A DNA stretch of 64,000 bases from assembly GCF_022201045.2 (NCBI RefSeq), contig NC_068563.1:28555001-28619000 (forward strand). Reading direction: 5' to 3'. Shown here in pieces: positions 12,344 to 23,362 of the stretch. A program made the translations under genes and the position numbers. The notes under the pieces were generated by a model. The model was not told the origin of the DNA. It did no database searches and saw only the letters and a list, made by a program, of their open reading frames with translations. The DNA comes from Citrus sinensis (lineage: Eukaryota; Streptophyta; Magnoliopsida; Sapindales; Rutaceae). Each line of letters starts with the position of its first letter. Positions within the stretch are counted from its first letter, which is position 1.

Positions 12344-15129
12344 TCAATAATTTTGGTTGATAGAAAATACAAATATTTCGGACCATTCTTGCTTTACAGA
12401 ATCTGGGACCACAGATTCGTTCATCAAAGCATTCCATACATTTCCCCCAGGACCACCGAGAACCCATTTAACTTTCGCTGGCGGGCTAGCAATATTAAGA
12501 GTCGAAGCATTTGCCCCCTTGGTCAAGACATCTTTCTCGCAACAAACAGAATTCTTTGCATGCTGCAAAAGGGGGAAAAAAAAATGTTCTCACCACCTTT
12601 TTCAATGAACCAAAAAAAAAAAAACAGCAATTATGTTATTTTTAAACATGAAGTTAGATGTCACTCATTGCTCAAACTCACAGCAGAATGACAGCCTGGT
12701 TTTCCTTCCTTGGATGTGACTTTAATCTTTTTGGCATCTTTTTGTCGCTTCACAATGATTCTCAGTGGAAGGTCCTAATCAGAAATATTTTTCAGCTGAA
12801 AGCCACAATGGTGTGATAAAGGACAGCAGAGTGACCCTGAATAAAACTTTCAGGAATGGAAAAATTCAAAGTTTAACTGAAATAAAAAATTTACAGATTA
12901 AACTCACGGCTAACAGATTGCCTTCTTTTGCATTGGTCGTTGATTTACTTTTTCTCACTTCTTGAAGGTATCTCTCAGCAGCTAACCGAGAACGAAATCG
13001 AAATCCAGTCCCTGGCTCAATGTAATACTGCAGTATAGAACTTAAAAGGAAGAACTGCTTAAAAAAAAGACCTAAATTCAGCTCTATCCACATATTTTCC
13101 ATCATGCTATAGATCAATTTGGATTTTCCAAGTCTCCCTCCTCCCACCCCACCCCCCAAATTTGATCAGGTATTCATTTGTAGATAAAATCTTTACTTCA
13201 ATGCTTGTCTGGGTTCTAAAGACCAGATTTTGTACAAAAGCAAAACCAAAAGAATTGAACAAAACAATTACAGGGAACTTGGAATCTCTTCCATCCAGGA
13301 AGCATTAAGCATTTTTGTTTTTGATGATGCAAAATTTTAACAAAGAACTACAGCATCTTTTGGTTTTCAAAAGGCACCAGAGTATTCGTTAGTTGACACT
13401 TGAATGAAACCCAAAAGAAAGTATCCTTTAGCTTTAAGTGCTCTTATTCAATCTGTAGAAAACGGAAATGAGTCAAATGACCATAACCAAACAATGCAAG
13501 TGATCATATACTCAACTAAGGCTTTATACCTAAAAAATATCTCTGTATACATGGAATGCCAGGTGATTTACCCATCCAAAATCTTAGCAGTATCTATGTG
13601 ACTACCCCTGTGCATACAGTCTGGCACAGTTACGTACTTCAATAGACATTTATAATGTCGATCACTATGTGTGTTAGCATGATAGACACACATCTAAACT
13701 CCTCAAGCTAACCTAGTATGAAGAACATACTCAACATTGCAGAGAAAGAAGAAAAGAAAGAAAAGTACCCTGTCAATAGTACCGGCATAGTTGATATTCT
13801 TACGGGGAATCTCCTGAACAATCCAATTATCAGGCAGTCCAAATGATGCAGCACTCTTAGTGGCACAGGGCACAATTTGCATCTGCATCAACATTGATGT
13901 AATAGATAAGATTTACCTTGACTAAATTTAATTATTAAAAGATAAAGACCCATACAGAAAATGCACGCAACCAGTTCTTGCAGCAAAAAGACAAGTCAAG
14001 ACATAATACCCTTATAGTAACAGAACCGTTGTTTTGCCATAAACAAAAAAGAAGATGATTTAAAAACTTACGTTTTGTACATTACCATACTTCACTCTCT
14101 TGGGACTAACGGTATCTTCTTCCCCTGTTAGATATTTCTGAATAGATAACAAGGAACGAAACTGCCGTCCAGTCCTCGGCTCATAGTAGTACTGCATGAA
14201 ACAAGGAAAACAAATGAAACGACATCCAATTGAAAGGATCATACAGAAGGATGCCAAAGTTAATTAAAATGTTCAAGCCCTTTGTGGAGACAAAATAAAT
14301 GCACAGCTTCACACAAAAGCACTTTAGTGTAAGAAGAAAGAAGTTAAGCTACAGGTCTCATCATCTAGCTAATTAACCAAGTGAAAGAAACATTATCAGG
14401 TGCGGATGCCCTCATTGTCTTAAAATCTGGACCAATAAACTATTTGGCATAGAGCCTCGCACAAAGAAAAACATCAAATTTAGTGCATGAACAATACAAT
14501 TCTCTAAGTGAAATTGTCTGACCCCTTGAGTGACAACGTTAAGATTTATTGGTCTAGATTTTAACAGAGTACAGACTCATTAACCAAGAATCAAAGGTAA
14601 ATGATGAGCATTATTTATTTCTAGCTGATTTCATTTCTATATGAATCAAACCCAATTCCATCATTCTTTCTCTGCAACTTCTTCGGACTGTCAGGTCTAC
14701 AAAATTACCATTCCCAAAGGTAAAAATTAAAAACACTAATTGTGTTAAAAAAAAAAAAAAGAAAGCTTGTGCATTATAAAATTAAAATACTTGAAAGGCC
14801 ATTATAATTATACTGTAGGTCTTTCGTAAATAAAGAAACTGAAGCACCTTGTCGATCCGGTCAGGGCGGGTAGGAGAGTGAGTACGAGGGCGTTCCTCAA
14901 CGGACCAGCCACGTGGCAATTTGAAGGAAGATTTAGAAAAGGTAGAGTTGCGGTCCACCAGCTGCCACTCCATTTCCCTTGATGATTCTTGCATTTCTCC
15001 TCCCGCGATTTGCAGATTTGACGGCGAGGCCACTACCTTCTTCTTCTTCTTCGTCTTCTGCACTGACGACATTCTCCTGTCTGTTTTAGTTTTATTTTGA
15101 TAAGAGCACTCGGCACTCACCATTATCAC
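12344..15129 (-). CDS. MBD7: MBD7-like methyl-CpG-binding domain protein
   Basis: Six coding exons on the minus strand, all in phase 0: 15129-14848, 14191-14072, 13882-13769, 13027-12908, 12774-12682 and 12562-12344. The product is 315 aa from the first ATG; MSSVQKTKKKKK at 15072 is an equally likely start (296 aa), and 15123 is another. Two MBD folds are each split by an intron at the same place: LPRGWSVEERPR + YYYEPRTGRQFRS, and LPDNWIVQEIPR + YYIEPGTGFRFRS. A Lys-rich exon follows, then a C-terminal segment with KVKWVLGGPGGNVWN. Arabidopsis MBD7 (about 300 aa) has three MBDs and binds dense mCG, recruiting the IDM proteins that limit methylation spreading and silencing. Only two MBDs are seen here. 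The name rests on the repeated MBD architecture and the C-terminal segment. Confidence 0.85.
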
Positions 15130-15720
15130 CGAGACTGACAGTCAATTAAATGCTTTCTACAGTCAATATAACTTGGATTTCACATAATTTTATCTGGATA
15201 AGATTTAACTTGTCATTTATTTATTCGTTCTTGTTGCAAAATACAAAAGCTAACATTAGTAAACTACAAGTCGTTCCGTCTTTAACTCTTTAACGCCTCC
15301 ACTCTGAATCGAAAATTTTTTTAAGTGTCTTCTAACATATTGGAAGTCCATACTAACATTTTATTCACGTGTGGGAATGGAATTTGTATTTTTGCATTAA
15401 TAGAAACATTATAGCATCAATTTTGAATTAGTCTTTACTGTAGATCTAGCACTTTATTAAAATAAAGAATCCTTTAGAGACGCACACCTATAAATATTTT
15501 TTTTTGTCTTCTAACTTATTAAAATAAAAAATCTCTTATTTTGTTAAATAATGCTCATATTTATAAACCTATTTTTTTTCACTTAAGAGTCAATTCGAGA
15601 ATGTTGTAACTTCTAAAATAATTGTTGTTAGTTGTGTTGTAGAAATAATCAGTTAATTGTTTGTTAAATTTTATTTTCAGAAATACTATGAATTTTGAAA
15701 ATAATTATAGACGTTTCGTA
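15130..15720. other. upstream region of MBD7-like gene
   Basis: AT-rich noncoding sequence. It should contain the promoter and leader of the minus-strand MBD7-like gene. No clear TATA box or other element was chosen. Confidence 0.4.
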
Positions 15721-15729
15721 ATTTTACTA

Positions 15730-16446
15730 GGGAGATTGTCAATTTCCCCCCTGCAGTAATCAACATATATTATTTTCCCCCATGCTGTTTTTATAATGGC
15801 CAAAAACCCCTCCTGACAGTATAAGTTTACAATATTACCCTTATTTTCAACTACTCTTTTATTTTCATTTATTATAAATTAAACAAATCACATGAATAGA
15901 AACTAAATAAAAAATTAAGCATTGAAAACAAGAAATATATGTTTTGATATGAGAAAAAAATAAATAATAATTTTTTTTCTTGTACTTATTTATTTTGTAA
16001 AAATTTTCTTATAATAAATATATAAGAAAGTTATTATAAAATGATAAAAAACTTATTATAAGAAAATTTGAACGACAAATAAAAATTTATTATAAGATAA
16101 ATAATAAAATATTTTACCTATATTTTTTACATTTAATTTTAAAATATTACAAAATGTTTATTATAAGAAAATGTTCACAAAATAAATAATTACAAGAAAA
16201 AAATTTATTATTAATTTTTTTGCTTATATCAAAACATATATTTCTTGTTTTTAATACTTAATTTTTTTATTTAGTTTCTATTCATATAATTTATTTAATT
16301 TAAAATAAATGTAAATAAAAGAGTAATTAAAAATAAGGGTAATATTGTAAACTTATGTTGTCATGGGGGTTTTTGGCCATTATAAAAACAATAAGGGAGT
16401 AAATGGTATATGTTAATTACTGTAGAGGGGAAAGTGGCAATCTCCC
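15730..16446. mobile_element. foldback Mutator-type MITE with 9-bp target duplication
   Basis: A 717-bp element bounded by the 9-bp direct repeat ATTTTACTA (15721-15729 and 16447-16455). The ends read GGGAGATTGTCAATTTCCCC and, inverted, GGGAGATTGCCACTTTCCCC. The inverted similarity continues for more than 200 bp on each side, through a shared TTTTTATAATGGCCAAAAA block and a shared TAAGTTTACAATATTACCC block, so most of the element can fold into a hairpin. It codes for nothing. Nine-base target duplications and long TIRs point to the Mutator superfamily; mobilisation by a MULE transposase in trans is inferred. Confidence 0.85.
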
Positions 16447-16455
16447 ATTTTACTA

Positions 16456-17937
16456 TTAAACCGCTGAAAGAAAACTAATGATTAAAATATAGATAATGTA
16501 TGATAAAATATTATATATACATGTTCTTATTTATTTATACATGTAAGAACATGTGTATATAATTTTTTTAATTGTGTGTTATACTAATTTTTATTAAAAA
16601 TAAAATTTATAATATATTGATTTTATTTTTTTTATTTTTTTATCTTAAAACAAACGATAATTAAATTTATGATACAGTGAAACAAACTTAATAATAATTT
16701 GACCAACAAATTGATATTGATGAATTATAATAAAAATATATTAAAATAGTAATTTTGTTTCCAATTTGAATAAGGATAATTTTGGGTTTATTTAATAATT
16801 TTAAGGATATTTATAGAATTGCATTAAAGGATAAAATTGATTCTCAAAATCAGAATTTAAAAACTATTCATTTCTTACTTTTTAAAATCGACTGTAGGAG
16901 GGGCTAGTTTTGACAAAAATGATTTTAATTTTTTCTTACCAAACATTAAAATTACCGTTTACATTTCAAAATCAGTTTTAAACCTCCCAAAAACAATCCC
17001 AAACAGACCCTTATTACGTGTCTTAGGAAAATTTATCCCACTCAAAGTTTAAATCACTTTCTCATCACTCAATATTTAATACCAAATAAATATATAAAAC
17101 CGGTCCGCTTTTGGTTGACAAATCTCATATGGTTTAGCACTAGTGCAAAGTTCAAACACTATATTATTCTGTCAATGGAGTGCTGAGAAAGGAGTTGATT
17201 ACATTTAATATATTCTTGCACAAAACGCAAGAGCTGTCTGTCGTGTAAGTAAGCATGAGGCAATAGTTAGGTCATTCGTGATATCATTCGAAATATAAAT
17301 CAAACTTCGTTTTTGTTAACTAAGGACTGACGTTATCGTATCACCGTCGTCAGTGCTTATGTTAGGCTCACAAGTCACAATTTTTAAATGTAGACATAAA
17401 TTAAACTAAGCTGCTGTAAACTAATCCCCTATTAGACTCGACAGTGTGAACGTAAAAGCTGGTTAAGCTCCATGCAGCGGAATCTATTGGCAGGTGCCCG
17501 TGTTTCATGCAATACATATTTGAAAGTTAATTAGGCCGTAAATTTTTGCTTGAATTTGTCCAGATTTTGACATATTTGGAGATTTTGTGATATAATTTGC
17601 CACATTTTAAGGGGCCGCGTGCATTTGAAATTTTTGCTTGAATAAGACCAAATCTTGAACATGAAGTTCAATGAATGAGTTTTTTTTCATCATGTGTATA
17701 CACGATCATGCGTCATGTGATCACTTTGAATCCAGACAGGGTAGATAGGAGCCGCCCTGTGATCATTGATCAACCACATGTCAGGAACGAAGTAGCACTC
17801 TGCATATTAGATTCCCTTAACTGGGAAAAAAAAAATTATAAGACTAGAATATAAATCAGTTTTCAATGTATTTTTTGATTGAGTAATTAGATGTTTTAAA
17901 ATTTTATGTCAAATAATTTATATTTCTTAGGAGGCAC
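16456..17937. other. intergenic, AT-rich
   Basis: No gene recognised. Near 16990-17010 the sequence TCCCAAACAGACCCTTATTA resembles the right end of a Harbinger-like MITE, but a convincing left end was not found. The remainder shows nothing specific. Confidence 0.4.
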
Positions 17938-17945
17938 AGTTTCAC

Positions 17946-18831
17946 CGAGGGCCGGGTAATTTCGAATTCGGATCGAATTTGAATGAATCCAATCAGATTT
18001 CGGATACTTCAGATTAAAAAAAAAAAAATTATCTGATTTTAATTCGAACTTCAAATCGGACCTAATCTGATCCGAAATAATTCGGATCGGATTCGGATTA
18101 GATGAATATTTCGGTTAAGTTTGGATTCAAATCGGTTCGGATTGAATTCGGATTTGGGCCTTTTTGACAATACAAAAAATTTAATGAAATCTAGAATTAA
18201 TGAAAACAAAAGTCCTTACACAATTCTTTCATTAGCTTCATTATCAGAAGCTCAGGGTGTCATATGATAATTAAACATCCAAATATGGGTAAGCCGAGAG
18301 CTTATCTCTCTGCAGCAGCCTTCAATCTAGTGTTCACGCTTCGTCTTCTTGATTTGCTCATCAAATACTACACATTCAAATCCTTAGACAATCATGCAAT
18401 AAAGACAGGAACCTTACACAATGAACGAGTCAGTAGTCGTGAGGTTGCTGTTGCTGTCAGCTGCTCGTCGTGAGTGGCAGCTGGACGTGGATCAAGATAC
18501 GACTGGGTTCGTTCGGTTTGTGTTGTCGACGGCGTAAGTCGTTGTGTGTGTGGTTTGTGGTCGTAGGTTGGTTTGTTTTGTGGTCGTGCGGCTGGGTTGT
18601 TTTGTGATTTGGGAATTAAGTTTAACTGTTTAAGTTTTCAATTTTTCATTTAATTTTTACTTTTTTTTTAAGGAGTAGTGCAATCCGATTGGATTATTCG
18701 AATTAATCTGAATCTGATCCGATCCGATCCGAATCAAATCTGATCAGACTGCACAGATTATATCGATTTGGATTTGAAACAGAATGCGGATCGGATCAGA
18801 TCTATCCAAATCCGATCCGATACCCACCCAT
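17946..18831. mobile_element. non-autonomous hAT element, 886 bp
   Basis: Flanked by a perfect 8-bp target duplication AGTTTCAC (17938-17945 and 18832-18839). The left end contains GGGCCGGGTA and the inverted right end GGGTGGGTATCGGATC, a degenerate form of the GGGTGGGYA ends of plant hAT elements. Both subterminal regions are packed with CGGATC/GATCCG/CGAATTCGG hexamers, which in hAT elements are typical transposase-binding arrays. The middle (about 18230-18610) codes for no transposase. The open frame 18264-18473 has no domain. Confidence 0.75.
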
Positions 18832-18839
18832 AGTTTCAC

Positions 18840-20063
18840 TGCAGGCCGCCGATAAAGTAATTGAGTCGCCTCATTTGTAAAGACAAAGACTAGGCTAACA
18901 ACCTAGTGGTAGTGGCCATATGATATGACCCTTTTTTTTTTTTTTTTTTAAATTTCCTGTGTTTTTCAACTTGTGGGGGCTCAGGCAGTACAGCCGTCTA
19001 GAATGTAGACAGAATAAGAACTAATACAAGTACTCAATTGTGTGTGTGAAATTAGGAAGCTGCTACTGAACTTGCTAGTTGTACTATAGTGGACCGCGTA
19101 AATTTACAGTTGTGACTTGCGAAGAAAGGACGTTACTTGGATCCAGTTTAGACTTCGCGTGCAAGTTTCCTTAACCTCGACCCGTGCTAGTGTTTTACGC
19201 ACTTTCTCACTTTCGCTTTCGGATTGACTGATACCCACGCGCTTCCAAAGGATAAATTGAGGTACTAAACGGGTAATTATCAATATTATCCTTGTATATG
19301 CATAAAACTACAAATAGGTCAACAAATTTATCATTATCTCAAATTTATCACTGTCATCTTACTCTATTTGCAAGCAGTAAATCTTTTTTTTTTTTTGGTT
19401 TAAAACAAAAAAAAGGTAAGAATAGACAAAGCACAAACTAATTTTTTTTAGCCACTACCTCTTTGAGATTCAAACTTGGTTGGTTAATTAAGTAAAATTA
19501 CTTGAAAATCTCAAGGGACTGTTTACAAATTCTAAATCACAAGACTCTTTTAATGAGGGTTATAAATGAAAATATCCTAATGAGATAAGGGTAAGTGATA
19601 TGCTTTTTCACTCAAGTGGATAATGCTTCAAGTCCTTCCATGTGTATTTTGGGAGTTGTTCTAGAAATTTAATTGGACTTTTGAATGTAAATTTTGAAAT
19701 AGAAATAGGAGACCAATGATTGAAATTATTAAAAAATATATATATTTAAAATAAAATACATGACATGATAATTTTAAAAATCAAAATATACATAGAATTA
19801 GAAACTTATAATAGTTGGCCCATTAATATACTTTGAAACAAATTAAAAAGTTTGAAAATCTATTTGATTGCCAATAGTACATCACAATAGTTTATTGATT
19901 CTTTGAATTTTTGTACATTAAACAAAGAATAATGGTAAAAGTGTGAGAATCTGTTAAATTTGTACGGAGTTAGGTGGCTTCATGGTGTGGATAAATTTGA
20001 TTGAAGTGGTTAACTTGTAGGCATGATAGTTATCTATTCAAACTGCAGAGACTGCTTTGATAA
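18840..20063. other. intergenic between hAT element and MULE
   Basis: No gene recognised. It includes long T-runs near 18930 and 19385 and otherwise AT-rich sequence. Confidence 0.4.
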
Positions 20064-20072
20064 TAAGTTCTT

Positions 20073-20144
20073 GGAAAATGAGATTCTTCCCACGTTAAGC
20101 ACCACAATAAGCACCAAACGGTGCGTTTTGGACATACTATAAAA
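20073..20144. repeat. left terminal inverted repeat of the MULE
   Basis: Starts directly after the TSD. It shares with the inverted right end the motifs GA-ATTC, TAAGCACCACA, AACGGTGCGTTTT and TATAAAA at identical distances from the terminus. The outermost 10 bases are poorly conserved (5 of 10 match), whereas the next 47 match at 83%. Confidence 0.85.
20138..20144 (+). promoter_or_regulatory. TATA box in the left TIR (GRF gene promoter)
   Basis: TATAAAA beginning 65 bp inside the element end, followed by a CT-rich leader (about 20170-20448) and a likely splice donor TGTAG|GTAATGG at 20448/20449. The leader intron would run to just before the GRF start codon, for example to the AG at 21852-21853. 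Confidence 0.65.
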
Positions 20145-20149
20145 TGAGC

Positions 20150-20448
20150 CAACTCACGTGTAATACACATAGCAATCCCAACACACGCGCAATCCATCTC
20201 ACGCGACGCACAACTTTTCTCCATTTGCTCTCACAGAAATCTCACTGTTCTCAAACCTTCTGAGGGTGCTCGGCGTTGGTCTCTGGCCGTGGGTCTGCTG
20301 TCTCTCTTCCCTGTCGTCTCTATTCTCAAACTTTCTCGGCGGTGGTGCTTGGCATTTGTCTCTGGCCGTGGATCTCTCGTCGTTGGTCTCTCACCGTGGG
20401 TCTGCTTTCTCTCTTCTCTATCGTCTCTGCTGCTCTCAAATTGTGTAG
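20150..20448 (+). other. CT-rich 5' leader of the GRF gene
   Basis: Several copies of CCGTGGGTCT/CCGTGGATCT and TCTCTG blocks. The same motifs (CACCGTGGGTCTCT) occur in the leader at the other end of the element, so the similarity of the two ends extends past the TATA boxes. Open frames here (for example 20266-20448) are low complexity and are treated as untranslated. Confidence 0.5.
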
Positions 20449-21869
20449 GTAATGGCAAATTTCGTGAGTATTGCTTGTCATTGACTATTGTGAATTATTT
20501 ATTTGTGTGTTACCGGACAAGGATGATTTTCTTTTGGAAGGGGTGAAATTGCAACTGTTCATAGTGATAGAGAGAGATTTAAGTTTGAAATTTGTTCTTT
20601 TATGTTTGAAGATGAGTAGAGAGTGATAGCATTATCCAAAAGCTAGTTTATTTCGATTATTCATCACATCAGTTAGTAAAGATTGTAAATGTGATTGCCT
20701 AGTTCCTCTCATGTTTGCTGGGTCATAATTGCAGGAAAAATAGCTTTAGTTCAGTTGGAAGGCCCTTTTGTTTTACATGACGGATGTGTGAAATTTTGCA
20801 GTGCCCTTGATTTAGATTTCCGTATTGACATGATTTCTAACAAATACAACAAGTTATAGGACTAAAAGATGAAAATATTGTATTGATATACTGGTAAGTA
20901 ATAATTGCTAGATTATTAAGTATGCATACTCAAAGCTTTGAACTAAAGAAAAATTTCTTTCAGCCCTTTAAAACCCCCAGGTAATTCACTTACAGTAAGC
21001 ACAGACAAAAACACTTCCAATCTCTAATTTTACCATATTAGAAATTTTTTCTCCACGTGTTGAAGTTAGTCATGCAAGTTGAAACCAATCTGTTTAAGCT
21101 TGGGGTTTTATGTCCTGAATCAAGGTTAAAAGTATTATAGCTTTAGCTATTCCTGAAGTGAATTTATGTTAAAAAGCTATGCACGCATTAAGTTAGTGCG
21201 AGAGTCTGCTGAAGCATATGTCAGCTGTGTGTTTGGAGCTGAGTATTCTTCATTCCACATTTTGGGTTTTGGTTGACCTCCAGCATGACTCAACCCACTT
21301 GAGTTAAAAGCCGTAGAGTAACATTCTACCCATGATATTTGAGTTTATCAAGTCACCATATTTTAATACTTCTCTGGAAAACAAATATATATGTTAAATC
21401 AGGTAGGAAAAATAAAAAGTTAATTATGGAGTTGTAATAGTGCAACTAAGGTTTTGAAACATTAAGATCTTTAGCCATTATGTTACTATCCCGTAGTTAT
21501 TTTTAAGTTACAAGAGATAATAAAAAATAACATCATATTTTAATTACTTACACTAATCCTGCAAGTGCTGATGGTCTAAAGTTACTTACACTAACCCCCA
21601 ACTAGTCAACTCCATCAATTCACTTTCATTTCTAAGAACAGAGCCATGCCCATTCTTCTCATTTGACCATATTTTTCTTCTTTTTGTTTTCTTTGTAGTT
21701 GAAATTAAATAATTTTATTTGAGCTGAATGAATGCAGTAAGATGTATTTCTTTTTTTGGGGGGGAGAAAAAAAATCAATAAGCTGGTTTTTAATATATTG
21801 GCTACCATTTTTTCTTTCTGGAAGGAATCTGGGTTGAAGTGTATATTGAACAGAATTTGTTCAATCATT

Positions 21870-22268
21870 ATGTCTTCAAGCACAAACGAAATTCAAACAC
21901 AACTGAAAGCTTGTGATAAATGCTGCAACAACAATAAGGTCTTGCGAACTTCACGAACAAAAGAAAATCCGAATCGTAGGTTTTGGAAGTGCAAAGGATG
22001 TGGGGCTTTTGAATGGGATGATGATTGGAAGAGCAGTGAATGTAATGATTTTAGAGGGATGGAAGATCGTATTATAAATCAGAATAAAATTGACATGTTG
22101 TTAGCAGAAGTCCGCAAGTTGGGCCATCAAATCGAATGCATATCTCTTAAATTTCAGTTGCTTGAGCAAGAATTTCAGCGAAGACAACAACCAAGTGTTC
22201 TTGTAACATACGTCCCGCAAATAATGATAACTCTTTTAATATGTATTATATTTAAGTTGTGTAATTAA
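21870..22268 (+). CDS. MULE-borne GRF-type zinc-finger protein with C-terminal membrane anchor
   Basis: 132 aa from the ATG at 21870 (MSSSTNEIQT); the open frame extends upstream to 21756 but that part is probably intron. Residues about 14-50 form a GRF-type zinc finger: CDKC, then NPNRRFWKC and GCGAFEWDD, matching the Cys/NPGRRFYKC/FFxWxDE pattern of the family. Residues about 65-107 look like an amphipathic coiled coil (MLLAEVRKLGHQI...LKFQLLEQEF). The last 20 or so residues (VPQIMITLLICIIFKLCN) are hydrophobic, consistent with a tail anchor. GRF fingers bind single-stranded DNA in proteins such as APE2, NEIL3 and TOP3A; the role here is unknown. It lies inside the MULE, is driven from the left TIR and is convergent with the transposase. 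Confidence 0.8.
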   Translation: MSSSTNEIQTQLKACDKCCNNNKVLRTSRTKENPNRRFWKCKGCGAFEWDDDWKSSECNDFRGMEDRIINQNKIDMLLAEVRKLGHQIECISLKFQLLEQEFQRRQQPSVLVTYVPQIMITLLICIIFKLCN

Positions 22269-22479
22269 TTAATGTATTGTTAGTGCAATGACTTGTTGAA
22301 CCAGTTTTTAAGATAACTTTGGTATTGATGGGGAAATGATATTCCTTTTTTTGCAATAAATTTGTTGGTAGTCCATAACTCCTGTGTCATTTGCTTCTTT
22401 GAATCAATTAATTTTTCCTCTGTTGCAAAGCCAAATATAATCATTTATAATTATAATATTTTGACCAAATAAAAAGCAA

Positions 22480-23220
22480 TAACATAATTCCTGCACTTCT
22501 GCACTTTAAAGAATTCCAAAATTCCAGTAGCATAACAATTTCTGCACTTTCCAGAATTCCAGTACAATAACAGAATTTCTGCACTTCTGCACTTTAAACA
22601 ATTTCTGCACTTTCCAGTAGCATAATAATTTCTGCACTTCTGCAGTTTAAATAATTCCAGAATTCCAGTAACATAACAATTTCTGCACTTTCCAGAATTC
22701 CAGTACAATAACAGAATTTCTGCACTTCTGCACTTTAAACAATTTCTTCACTTCTGCACTTTAAATAATTCCAGAAGTCCAGTAACATAACAATTTCTGT
22801 ACTTTCCAGAATTCCAGTACAATAACAGAATTTCTGCACTTCTGCACTTTAAACAATTTTTGCACTTTCCAGTAGCATAACAATTTATGCACTTATGCAC
22901 TTTAAATAATTCCAGAAGTCCAGTAACATAACAATTTCTGTACTTTCCAGAATTCCAGTACAATAACAGAATTTCTGCACTTCTGCACTTTAAACAATTT
23001 TTGCACTTTCCAGTAGCATAACAATTTATGCACTTCTGCACTTTAAATAATTCCAGAATTCCAGTAGCATAACAATTTTTGCACTTTAAAGAATAACAGA
23101 ATTCCAGTAGCATAGAATACATCCAGAATTCCAGAATAACATAAAACAATTTCTGCACTTTAAAGAATATCAGAATTCCAGTAGCATAGAATTAAAAAAT
23201 AACAGAATATCATTTATCCA
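22480..23220. repeat. minisatellite between the two MULE genes
   Basis: About 740 bp built from variants of TTTCTGCACTTCTGCACTTT, AAACAATTTCTGCACTTTCC and AGAATTCCAGTACAATAACA. A higher-order unit of 141 bp is clear: TAATTCCAGAA(G/T)TCCAG recurs with CCAG at 22771, 22912 and 23053, and a shorter spacing of 114 bp precedes it. It fills most of the gap between the stop codons of the convergent genes. Minus-strand open frames here merely reflect the repeat. Confidence 0.85.
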
Positions 23221-23362
23221 TCCACCATTCCAGTAGCACACAATTAAGGAATAACAGATTTGCAGCATCTCCCTCAATTCCAATCCAATAGCACATGACC
23301 AAATAATAACACAGCTGTAGCATATAAATCTAATAAAGGAACATGCAAGAACAAAAACAAGA

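Noticed and set aside
20231-20546. Open frames in the left MULE terminus
   Set aside because: They overlap the CT-rich leader, are open in both strands by composition, and are followed by a likely splice donor.
22451-23158. Cys-rich open frames (CRNCYATG repeats) on the minus strand
   Set aside because: They are the translation of the minisatellite and not a protein family.
22480-23220. CRISPR-like array
   Set aside because: The repeats are contiguous and degenerate without unique spacers, in a plant transposon.
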